Origin: Chloroflexota bacterium
Lineage (GTDB): Bacteria > Chloroflexota > Dehalococcoidia > UBA2247 > RBG-13-53-26
Reading direction: 5' to 3'
DNA: 45,988 nucleotides
NCBI GenBank assembly: GCA_016876035.1
Contig: VGOE01000012.1
Span: 1 to 45,988 of the forward strand
Shown: positions 16,523 through 24,167 of the stretch, in pieces
Layout of the letters: every line of letters begins with the position of its first letter
How positions within the stretch are numbered: position 1 is the stretch's first letter
Notes under the pieces: generated by a model
Databases searched by the model: none
The model's input: only the letters and a program-made list of their open reading frames with translations
What the model was told of the DNA's origin: nothing
Made by a program: the position numbers and the translations under genes

Positions 16523-17284
16523 ATGACGATAAGATTAGAAGGCAAGGTCGCTGTGGTCACGGGCGGAAGCTCCGGAATAGGACGCAGTACCGCGCTGGCC
16601 TTTGCCAGAGAAGGCACAAGGGTTGTTGTTGCTGATGTCAGCACCGATGGAGGCAAGGAGACAGTGCAGATGATCAAGGATAATGGTGGCGATGCGATTT
16701 TCGTCAAGACCGACGTTACTCAGGCAGATGAGGTTCAGGCACTGGTTGCAAAAGCGGTTGAGGCCTATGGACGCATAGACTTTGCCTTCAACAATGCTGG
16801 AGTTGAGGGGGAGGTCGCTTCCATGACCACATGCACTGAAGAGAACTGGGAGCACGTCGTTAACACCAACCTTAAGAGCGTGTGGCTTTGCATGAAGTAC
16901 GAGATTCTTCAGATGCTGAAGCAAGGTGGTGGAGCCATCGTCAATACGGCGTCGGTTTACGGATTGGTTGGTGGAGGGCCCAACCCGGCCTATGTCAGCA
17001 GCAAACACGGTGTAGTGGGCCTGACGAAAGCAGCCGCACTGGAATGCGCTCAGAGTGGCATTCGTGTAAACGCCGTGTGTCCAGGAGTCATCTATACACC
17101 AATGGTGAAGCGACTCATGGACGACTATCCGGCCATGGAGCAGATCGCCAAGGACATGCACCCGATGGCACGGTTGGGTACGCCAGAAGAGATTGCCCAG
17201 GCAGTAGTTTGGCTTTGCTCGGATGCAGCATCTTTTGTTACTGGGCACCCGTTAGCCGTGGATGGTGGTCTGGTGGCACGATAA
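16523..17284 (+). CDS. Short-chain dehydrogenase/reductase (classical SDR)
   Basis: The 253-residue classical SDR carries TGGSSGIGR (13-21) and NNAG (90-93). The catalytic residues are Ser144, Tyr157 and Lys161 (YVSSK). Asp38 at the end of the second strand (VVADVS) favours NAD(H) over NADP(H). The C-terminal FVTGHPLAVDGGL is typical of the 3-oxoacyl/glucose-dehydrogenase-like group. I chose the ATG preceded by GAGGGGG rather than a GTG eight codons earlier. A CACCAC/GTGGTG hairpin (16488-16507) lies just upstream of the ribosome site. In the island it likely interconverts a hydroxyl and keto group of the pathway intermediate. Confidence 0.88.
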   Translation: MTIRLEGKVAVVTGGSSGIGRSTALAFAREGTRVVVADVSTDGGKETVQMIKDNGGDAIFVKTDVTQADEVQALVAKAVEAYGRIDFAFNNAGVEGEVASMTTCTEENWEHVVNTNLKSVWLCMKYEILQMLKQGGGAIVNTASVYGLVGGGPNPAYVSSKHGVVGLTKAAALECAQSGIRVNAVCPGVIYTPMVKRLMDDYPAMEQIAKDMHPMARLGTPEEIAQAVVWLCSDAASFVTGHPLAVDGGLVAR

Positions 17285-17484
17285 AGGGATGCAGCGGGGG
17301 ACCAGCAGAGAAATGGATCATTCATCAAAAGACAGAGTCATGAGCTGCACCATCTGATGGAACGCTGCACTTCTTCTCAGAATATCTCAGTGATGCTCCA
17401 ACCTTGAGCCCCGCCATTTCCATGCTAGACATGCTCTAACCCTACGGTTCACAGCCTGGTTTGATTTAGTCTCCATGTTTGGGT

Positions 17485-18399
17485 ATGATGACTTTCTTGG
17501 GACAAGAATCAGCAGGAGGTTTAGGATTGGCTAACACCGAGTTCGATCAATTCAGGGGTTCCGCCGACTACGTCGCCGATGATGCCCTGAGAAATTCAGT
17601 CAATGTTTCCATGGCTCTTAGGAGGCCCCTCTTGGTTAGAGGAGAGCCAGGGACAGGCAAGACTCTGCTGGCTCACAGCATCGCCCGCGGACTGGGCAAG
17701 AGACTGATCACCTGGAACATCAAGTCAACCACCAAGGCCCAGGACGGTCTATATGTGTACGACACTGTTCAGAGGCTCAATGATAGCCGCTTCGGTGACA
17801 GAGATGTCTCAGACATCAGATACTACATAAAATTAGGCAAGTTGGGACAGGCTTTCATCTCCTCGGAGCAGGTGGTACTCCTTATCGATGAAGTAGACAA
17901 GGCCGATCTGGAGTTCCCCAACGATCTTCTGAATGAGCTGGACGAAATGTCATTTTTTATTCCGGAAACGAATGAAACAATTACAGCAGTCCACCGACCC
18001 ATAGTAGTCATAACCAGCAATGCGGAGAAAGAGCTCCCTGATGCCTTCTTGAGGCGTTGCATATTCCACTTCATCGAATTCCCCGACCCAGCAAGGATGG
18101 AGGAGATCGTTAAGGTGCATTTCCCCGATATCCAGAATAACCTCCTAGGAGAAGCACTGAAAGCCTTCTATGTCCTCAGAGGGGTCGATGAGTTTCGAAA
18201 GAAGCCCTCCACCGCTGAATTGATAGACTGGATCCGGGCCCTTATTGCTGGTGGAATACCCCACGATCGAATATTCAAAGAGATACCCTTTGTGGGCACT
18301 CTGCTGAAAAAGGAAACGGACTACGACTTCTTCGTGACGCGCCACCAGGGCAGAAGACGCCCAAACAGCAGAGCCGACGCCTACAGAATGCTGTATTGA
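17485..18399 (+). CDS. MoxR-type AAA+ ATPase (CoxD-like)
   Basis: The protein is about 304 residues. Walker A is GEPGTGKT, Walker B is VVLLIDEVDKAD, and sensor 1 is VITSNAEKELPDAFLRRC with the arginine finger region. This is the MoxR branch of AAA+ proteins, which work with VWA proteins as chaperones for metalloenzymes and complexes. The start is uncertain: ATGs at 17485/17488 lack a ribosome site, while a TTG at 17527 has GGAGG seven bases upstream and would give 290 residues. It ends 19 bases before the VWA gene, so the two form an operon. It resembles CoxD, needed to mature the Mo/Cu site of CO dehydrogenase. Confidence 0.88.
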   Translation: MMTFLGQESAGGLGLANTEFDQFRGSADYVADDALRNSVNVSMALRRPLLVRGEPGTGKTLLAHSIARGLGKRLITWNIKSTTKAQDGLYVYDTVQRLNDSRFGDRDVSDIRYYIKLGKLGQAFISSEQVVLLIDEVDKADLEFPNDLLNELDEMSFFIPETNETITAVHRPIVVITSNAEKELPDAFLRRCIFHFIEFPDPARMEEIVKVHFPDIQNNLLGEALKAFYVLRGVDEFRKKPSTAELIDWIRALIAGGIPHDRIFKEIPFVGTLLKKETDYDFFVTRHQGRRRPNSRADAYRMLY

Positions 18400-18418
18400 G
18401 CATAGCTGAAGGGTTCGT

Positions 18419-19588
18419 ATGTTCATCGATTTCTTCTATACCCTCAAGAAAAGAAAGGTACCGGTTTCCATTACGGAATGGATGGCTCTTATGGATGCGC
18501 TATCCAGGGGCCTTATCTCCAATCTGGATGAATTCTATTATCTGGCGCGGGCGATACTGGTCAAAAGCGAGGCCTATTACGACCAATACGACGTCGCTTT
18601 TCAAGAGTACTTCAAGGGAATAGAGGCCCCGGCTGAGATATCAGAGAAGATTTTGGAATGGCTGAAGGATCCCATCAATAGGATGACCCTCACGGACGAG
18701 GAAAAAGCCCTGTTCGATATGATGGACTTCGATGAGCTTTTGCGCGAGTTTGAAAAACGGCTCGCCGAGCAGACGGAGCAGCACGATGGGGGCAATTACT
18801 GGATTGGCAGAGGAGGCAGAAGTCCTTTCGGGCACTCTGGCTCTCACCCCGCTGGTATCAGGATCGGAGGCGAGTCCAGGGGTAGAGGCGCCATACAAAT
18901 CGCTCAGGAGAGGAGGTTCCGGAACTATCGGAGCGATCTGACCCTGGATGTACGCCAAGTGAAGATGGCTCTCAGACGACTGAGAGAACTAAGTCGAATT
19001 GGGCCTGAGGATGAACTGGACCTTGAAGAGACGATTGATGCTACAGCCAAGAACGCTGGCGATATTGAGCTGTGCTGGACACGGAGCAGAAGAAACACCG
19101 TAAAACTGCTCCTCTTGATGGATGTCGGTGGTTCCATGGTGCCCCATGCCGAGGTGTGCAGTCAGCTTTTCTCCGCCGCCCATTCTGAGTCCCACTTCAA
19201 GGACTTCCAATACTTCTATTTCCATAACTGCATATACGATAACCTGTATCGGGATATTGAAAGACAGGGTGAAATAAGCACTGAGCAGCTTCTGCGCACC
19301 CTGGAGCCGGAGTACAAAGTGATCTTGGTGGGAGACGCCACGATGGCCGTACAGGAGCTAACGGAGAAGTACGGGGCTATCTATTACTACCAGCGCAACG
19401 ACACCCCAGGGATAATATGGCTCAAACGGATTGCGGAGCACTTCACTCATTGTGTCTGGCTTAACCCCGAAACGGAGTATTCCTGGAACCATCCCACGGT
19501 TTTGATCATCGGGAAGCTCTTTCCCATGTTCCACCTTACACTGGACGGTCTTGGAGAGGCCGTCAGGAAGCTGAACGTGAGGCGGTAG
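18419..19588 (+). CDS. VWA-domain protein, CoxE-like
   Basis: The 389-residue partner of the preceding MoxR ATPase has an N-terminal helical region (about 1-125), a Gly/Arg-rich linker (about 125-165, with IGRGGRSPFGHSG), and a C-terminal von Willebrand A domain. The metal-ion-dependent adhesion site is DVGGSM (D-x-G-x-S) at about residues 235-240. The central FRNYRSDLTLDVRQVKMALR segment is typical of CoxE-like proteins. These proteins are cytoplasmic and act with MoxR in enzyme maturation. Neither a CO dehydrogenase nor a methanol dehydrogenase is in the window; the nearest metalloenzyme is the AOR. GAAGGG lies about six bases before the ATG. Confidence 0.87.
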   Translation: MFIDFFYTLKKRKVPVSITEWMALMDALSRGLISNLDEFYYLARAILVKSEAYYDQYDVAFQEYFKGIEAPAEISEKILEWLKDPINRMTLTDEEKALFDMMDFDELLREFEKRLAEQTEQHDGGNYWIGRGGRSPFGHSGSHPAGIRIGGESRGRGAIQIAQERRFRNYRSDLTLDVRQVKMALRRLRELSRIGPEDELDLEETIDATAKNAGDIELCWTRSRRNTVKLLLLMDVGGSMVPHAEVCSQLFSAAHSESHFKDFQYFYFHNCIYDNLYRDIERQGEISTEQLLRTLEPEYKVILVGDATMAVQELTEKYGAIYYYQRNDTPGIIWLKRIAEHFTHCVWLNPETEYSWNHPTVLIIGKLFPMFHLTLDGLGEAVRKLNVRR

Positions 19589-19780
19589 GCAACTGTTCTG
19601 ATCTCCTCCCCAAAGGGGCGATCTCTCGCATTTCCGCAAGGCCAGACGACTGGGCTTACCTGAAGAATGATCCGCCCTCCGCCTATAGGAGGGTAAAGCT
19701 GCTCGGCTGGTCACCTGCATGGCTGGTGTAACAAGAACCACCTACATAGATAGCACTCGGTTAATGCCGGAGGAAACACT

Positions 19781-21160
19781 ATGACCATCAAATCAATAAA
19801 CCCTACAACGGGGGAGACCATCAAAGAATATGAAGAGATGCCACCGCCAGCGGTCAGAAGCATCATAAAGGAATCACAGGAGGCTTTCCTGGCCTGGCGA
19901 AAGCAGGGCTTCGCTCAGCGGGCAAGGTTAATGAGGAAGGTGGCGCAGATTCTGCGCGATAGATCGGGAGAATACGCCAGGATGATGGCGGAGGAAATGG
20001 GCAAGCCAATTGCGGACGGCACGGCAGAGGCAGAGAAGTGTGCCTGGGGGTGTGACTATTATGCCGAGAAGGCCGAGAATTTCTTGCGGCCGGAAATGAT
20101 CGAAACAGGGACTGGCAGGAGCTTTGTCACCTTTCAGCCTCTTGGCGTCATTCTGGCGGTAATGCCCTGGAATTTCCCTTTCTGGCAGGTTTTCAGATTC
20201 GCTGCCCCTGCTCTGATGGCTGGTAATGCGATTGCGTTGAAGCACGCTTCAAACGTACCCGGCTGCGCCCTGGCGATAGAGGATATCTTCCGCCAGGCGG
20301 ACTTTCCTGCAAACATCTTCAGGACATTGCTCATCGGCGGCAAACAAGTCGGCGCTGTCATCAGGAACCCGCTGGTCAAGGCGGTCACCCTCACGGGCAG
20401 CGTAGATGCAGGTAGAGTAGTGGCCAGCAAAGCGGGCGCAATGATCAAGAAGACCGTTCTGGAACTGGGCGGCTCCGACCCCTACCTGATCCTGGAAGAT
20501 GCTGACCTTGAAACGGCAGTGGCGGCCTGTGTTGAAAGCAGGCTCACCAATTCAGGCCAAAGCTGTATCGCCGCCAAGCGATTCATCGTAGTAGAATCGC
20601 AAAAAGAACGGTTCCAGGAACTCTTTGTCAGGGGCATGTCCGCTGTGAAGACTGGTGACCCCTTGCAAGAAGGAACCAGAGTAGGGCCTATGGCCCGTCA
20701 TGACCTGAGGGACAAACTTCACCAACAAGTGATCGATAGTATCGAGAAAGGAGCTAAGTGCCTGCTTGGAGGCAGGATACCTGAGGGGAAGGGTGCCTTC
20801 TACCCTCCCACTGTGCTCACTGATGTCAAGAGAGGGATGCCAGCCTATGATGAGGAGCTGTTCGGGCCAGTGGCAGCGATCATCCCCGTAAAGGGGGAGG
20901 AAGAAGCGATCAAGGTGGCAAACGACTCTCGGTTCGGTCTCGGCGCAGCCATCTTCACCAGGGACATAGCAAAAGGAGAGAGGATCGCCGCAACTGAGAT
21001 TGAGGCTGGATGCTGTTTTGTAAACACCCCGGTGAAGTCAGACCCCCGTCTGCCCTTCGGCGGCATTAAGGATAGCGGGTACGGCCGCGAGTTGTCGCAT
21101 TACGGGATCAAGGAATTCGTGAACATCAAGACTGTGGTCGTGAGCCATCGCACCGACTAG
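19781..21160 (+). CDS. Aldehyde dehydrogenase (succinate-semialdehyde dehydrogenase-like)
   Basis: The 459-residue NAD(P)-dependent aldehyde dehydrogenase is close to the usual GabD/Sad length. The catalytic residues are visible: Asn131 (MPWNFPFW), Glu228 (LELGGSDP) and the nucleophile Cys262 (NSGQSCIAAKRF). The FGPVAAI and PFGGIKDSGYGREL segments match the succinate-semialdehyde branch. A good ribosome site (GGAGG, seven bases) precedes the ATG. The 190-base gap upstream holds a six-base-pair hairpin (CCCTCC/GGAGGG, 19675-19693). It closes the plus-strand run of the island and gives a second, NAD-linked aldehyde oxidation route beside the ferredoxin-linked AOR. The real substrate is unknown. 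Confidence 0.88.
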   Translation: MTIKSINPTTGETIKEYEEMPPPAVRSIIKESQEAFLAWRKQGFAQRARLMRKVAQILRDRSGEYARMMAEEMGKPIADGTAEAEKCAWGCDYYAEKAENFLRPEMIETGTGRSFVTFQPLGVILAVMPWNFPFWQVFRFAAPALMAGNAIALKHASNVPGCALAIEDIFRQADFPANIFRTLLIGGKQVGAVIRNPLVKAVTLTGSVDAGRVVASKAGAMIKKTVLELGGSDPYLILEDADLETAVAACVESRLTNSGQSCIAAKRFIVVESQKERFQELFVRGMSAVKTGDPLQEGTRVGPMARHDLRDKLHQQVIDSIEKGAKCLLGGRIPEGKGAFYPPTVLTDVKRGMPAYDEELFGPVAAIIPVKGEEEAIKVANDSRFGLGAAIFTRDIAKGERIAATEIEAGCCFVNTPVKSDPRLPFGGIKDSGYGRELSHYGIKEFVNIKTVVVSHRTD

Positions 21161-21391
21161 CAGCATGGATACATTTTCAAGAACCAGTCGGTGGTGAGGG
21201 CAGCACACTCTTGGTCTCTTGGACATGGCAAAGAGGCCAGGACCTAGCTAACTGCACGTCCCATGCGTTGGGGCAATATATCCTCTTCGGACCCATTGAT
21301 CACCACATACTTCGTCGCTCGGCATATACCTGAGTTTGGCATGAACGGTTGGGTAGGCGTATAGGACATATTGGTTTGATGCGCCAGAACG

Positions 21392-21559
21392 GTTGGAATA
21401 GCCAACAAGATGTTGTCAGTCAAGGGGTCAAACCAACAGCCCACAAAGCAGCAGGTGATAAAGGCTTTCGTGCTGCTCAGCGCGCTGGGATGGGATTGTA
21501 TGGAGAACATACAACATATCATGGATGATATGGGCTTAGAGGTGATATCAAGCTACCGG
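21392..21559 (+). pseudogene. Possible remnant of an A-type flavoprotein (FprA) flavodoxin domain
   Basis: In one frame, VGIANKMLSVKG then KAFVLLSALGWDCMENIQ and HIMDDMGLEVI resemble the flavodoxin-domain segment of FprA-type flavoproteins (VGSPT-x-NN...KAFVFGSYGW...MGLEVI). The expected N-terminal metallo-beta-lactamase part and the preceding flavodoxin strands are missing, and in-frame stops lie immediately upstream. It sits in the 460-base convergent gap between the aldehyde dehydrogenase and the second FAD oxidoreductase. The match is judged by eye only. An opposing 92-codon minus-strand frame (21244-21522) was not recognised. Confidence 0.35.
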
Positions 21560-21620
21560 CCGCCAGCGCCTCCCTCACTTTGCATGACTATCACATGCAC
21601 CCACAATAGCACCAGGGCTC

Positions 21621-23348
21621 TTAACTTTTAGCCCTGAAGGACTCACGTAATCTCTTATTCAAATTTCGCTGTATTGCAACCAGGGAATCGGGATCCTCTT
21701 TCCCCTTTTCCTCCCACGGTTTGCCCAGGCCCATGTCTTTGGCAATGATCTTGTAACAGTTGTACGACTCGGAGGAACTGGCGCTCGACCCCAGGTGCCA
21801 TCCCGCCCCTGTGGCATAAAGATTCTGTATCGGAGTCCTGTGGTTAGCCAGTTCTGGGGTGGGCCTGTTGGCGTCCACCTGGTACGCTATCCGGTCACCC
21901 AGGGCTATACCCCCGTGAGGCGCCAGGTTCTTCATTCTCAGGTTATCGTATGGAGTGTTGGTATCCACGCCCATGATGTTATCCCAGTTCATGTTGGGAG
22001 CATGCTTTTGCCAGAGGCCAACGATCTCCTCAGCGTACCGCTTCTTTATCTCCATCCATTCCTTTTCTGTGTGGGCGCTGGCGGGTGGCCCCAGTTGCTC
22101 GCATTGGGCGACATGTTTTCCTGGAGGCGCGTAGGCTGGGTCAACCAGGCTATTGCACCAGACCACCGGGCAGTAGTCCTCTAGAGGAGGCCAGACGCCT
22201 AACCTGCTGTAGTGGCACTCTCTGGCAACATGCATCGGATCATTATCTTCAGCCAGCCCCAGCCAGAACGTCTCATTTATATCAGGATTAAAGGCAGCCG
22301 CCTTGTATTTGGGAGCTTCGTGGAGCGCAAACGAATACCACATGATACAGCCAAAGCGGCTTTCCAGTTGCTCCACACGGCGCGCCAGGTTATGGTCCAG
22401 GTGCTCTCTGCCTATCAAATCGAAGCAGAGCTGGTATGGGCTCAAGGTGCTGACCACCAGCTTCCTGGCCCTGACCTGACTGCCATCCGTAAGCTGGATG
22501 CCGGTGGCGGTGCCATTCTCTATGATGACCTTCTTCACCTCGGCATGGGTGAAAAACTGGCACCCGTTCTGCACCAGGACCTGGTGGGCAGCATGAGCCA
22601 CCTGGTGAGTCCCTCCTTTGGTGAACGACATGGTCGGCATGGTTGCTGCCTGACCCATGGTGGTAGCCCCAACCCCCGGGTCGGAGACATCATATGCCCC
22701 TGTCAGAGCCGTCCTCACCAGGCAGTATTGCACTTCCCGGCTTTCCCAGGTGTCCTGTGCTGCACGGAGGTGGCTGGCTGCCATAATCAGCCCATCCGGC
22801 ACGAAGTCGGCCTCCACCAGCTTCGGCAGCAGCTCCATTTGCCTGTTCATCACCTCGGCGGTCATGCGGTCTTCCGCCGGATTGAAGATGGTATCGAACT
22901 GCACCCGTTGGAACTCATCGCTTAGCCATAATTGCCACAGTTTGAGCCATTTCTCAGCATCCCGCTCCGAGAACCGGGCAATCTCTTTGGCAGTGCGCTC
23001 TTGAGTCGGGTCATGTTTCTCGCTGTATATGCCCAGGCAGGTCTCATTCTTCTTGAAGATGCCGCCATTGGCGCAGGTGTACTGGTCGATCTGAGCACCG
23101 TACTCCCAGAACTCAGGGAAATCGCGCCATAGCGGCGCGTAGTACCAGGGCAAGATTATGTTGGCGTGGGTGTTACCACGAAACCCTGGCGCTGAAGTCT
23201 CCTCGGTGGCCAGGCAGCCACCGATTTCGTGCCTCCTCTCGAATATGCCCACGCTCATGCCGCCGTACCTGGCCAGGTACATGGCCAGAAACAGGGCCTT
23301 GGTTCCCCCTCCTATGATTACAGCATCGAAGCTCCCGTCTGCCATCAT
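21621..23348 (-). CDS. FAD-dependent phytoene-desaturase-like oxidoreductase (copy 2)
   Basis: The 575-residue protein is a close paralogue of the gene at 10826 along its whole length, in opposite orientation. It shares the altered dinucleotide motif (VIIGGGTKALFLAMYL, Ala for the third Gly), FERRHEIGG, the THANIILPWYYAP segment, and the C-terminal NLYATGAGWHLGSSASS. The ATG at 23348 is directly followed by a second ATG; the second (23345) has better spacing to AAGGGGG and may be the true start. Conservation across two copies suggests both act on related substrates, or as a hetero-oligomer. It forms the right border of the island. Confidence 0.8.
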   Translation of the reverse strand: MMADGSFDAVIIGGGTKALFLAMYLARYGGMSVGIFERRHEIGGCLATEETSAPGFRGNTHANIILPWYYAPLWRDFPEFWEYGAQIDQYTCANGGIFKKNETCLGIYSEKHDPTQERTAKEIARFSERDAEKWLKLWQLWLSDEFQRVQFDTIFNPAEDRMTAEVMNRQMELLPKLVEADFVPDGLIMAASHLRAAQDTWESREVQYCLVRTALTGAYDVSDPGVGATTMGQAATMPTMSFTKGGTHQVAHAAHQVLVQNGCQFFTHAEVKKVIIENGTATGIQLTDGSQVRARKLVVSTLSPYQLCFDLIGREHLDHNLARRVEQLESRFGCIMWYSFALHEAPKYKAAAFNPDINETFWLGLAEDNDPMHVARECHYSRLGVWPPLEDYCPVVWCNSLVDPAYAPPGKHVAQCEQLGPPASAHTEKEWMEIKKRYAEEIVGLWQKHAPNMNWDNIMGVDTNTPYDNLRMKNLAPHGGIALGDRIAYQVDANRPTPELANHRTPIQNLYATGAGWHLGSSASSSESYNCYKIIAKDMGLGKPWEEKGKEDPDSLVAIQRNLNKRLRESFRAKS

Positions 23349-23520
23349 AACCCCCTTAACATGGTTTCCCTAGTTTAGAAAGCCAGCTTCAGAAAAAATC
23401 GCGGGCCGTACTACCTTTTTGATGTGCTCAAGAGTATCGCTAGTGCCTTCGAAAGGGCTTAACAATAAAGCTGACCATGCCATTTCTGTGAGGGCAGAAA
23501 TCCAGAAGGTTTGTGAAGCG

Positions 23521-23543
23521 GATTCTGTGTCAAGCACAGAATC
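23521..23543. repeat. Perfect 9-bp inverted repeat, 5-base loop
   Basis: GATTCTGTG (23521-23529) and CACAGAATC (23535-23543) pair perfectly around TCAAG. There is no U-run on either side, so an operator or an RNA leader hairpin is more likely than a terminator. It lies about 175 bases upstream of the copy-2 oxidoreductase start. Confidence 0.6.
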
Positions 23544-23692
23544 ACATACCGTATGGTTATTACTAGGACACTGCACTAGCAGCCATTATATGTCTTGCTG
23601 ATGAGTCTAGCAATGTCGCATCACCCCGTGGTGGCCTAAGCATCGCCACAACGCCTGTCGAGGTACAAATGAAAAGGTGTGGAAATAGTTAG

Positions 23693-23714
23693 CCGGAGCG
23701 AGTACTCTCTCTGG
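23693..23714. promoter_or_regulatory. 22-bp imperfect palindrome, operator-like
   Basis: The sequence is centred on GAGTACTC and extends as CCGGAG...CTCTGG, with one mismatch and one G-T pair per arm. It is followed by GGTTATAA. The even, loop-free symmetry is what a dimeric regulator would bind. No regulator gene lies nearby. Confidence 0.35.
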
Positions 23715-23785
23715 TTATAAAAAGCAGAAGGAGGTACTCACCCGCGCCATGGGAAGCAATCGCAAGGTGTAGTGAAGACTTCTAG

Positions 23786-23823
23786 GGTGGGGTTGGCCCA
23801 TCAATCCGGTGGCCGCCCCCACC
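23786..23823. repeat. Compound GC-rich stem (GGTGGGG...CCCCACC)
   Basis: An outer seven-base stem (23786-23792 with 23817-23823) encloses a GGCC/GGCC inner stem. It would form a stable hairpin in RNA or a cruciform in DNA. There is no U-run and the function is unknown. Confidence 0.35.
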
Positions 23824-23945
23824 ACCAGAACCCACTTAGGTCAATCCTCCCCTTTGTAAAGAACGAATTGGGGGTGATGAGTGCAACACACCCTGCTGCT
23901 TCTTCGCAATCACGATCCTTGGAAGCGGGCCCAGTCTTAGTGCCA

Positions 23946-23974
23946 TTGCGTTTTCAGAGCCAGCGTGTTATAGT
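23946..23974 (+). promoter_or_regulatory. Possible promoter of pilT
   Basis: TTGCGT (23946-23951), a 17-base spacer and TATAGT (23969-23974, five of six). It lies about 190 bases before the pilT ATG and would give a long leader. Confidence 0.35.
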
Positions 23975-24167
23975 GTCTGCGCAGTGCGCCATAATGGAAA
24001 TGCGTATTTCGTTCAGAGAAGACTGGGGATCAATGAGAGACTGAATGAAGATAGGCCTTTTCTGTGTTAGACGTGTTTGCCCACCATGAACGCTGCACTT
24101 TGGCCACTAATCTCTTTCTAGGTAACCGAGGCGACTAAAGGAAACTGACAAGCTTACAGGCAGGGCT

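Larger units (their letters stand above)
23349..24167. other. Long gene-poor region with several DNA palindromes
   Basis: About 820 bases lie between the divergent copy-2 oxidoreductase and pilT. Short frames on both strands (for example 23370-23576 minus, 23772-24044 plus) lack ribosome sites or family resemblance. The region holds three structured sequences and one promoter-like pair, listed separately. No tRNA or known riboswitch is recognised. Confidence 0.4.

Noticed and set aside
23370-23576. A 68-codon minus-strand frame just upstream of the copy-2 oxidoreductase
   Set aside because: Its end looks mildly protein-like, but it has no ribosome site and the perfect hairpin lies within it. 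Coding is not supported.
23772-24044. A 90-codon plus-strand frame before pilT
   Set aside because: It has no ribosome site and no family resemblance, and it overlaps a GC stem and the predicted pilT promoter.
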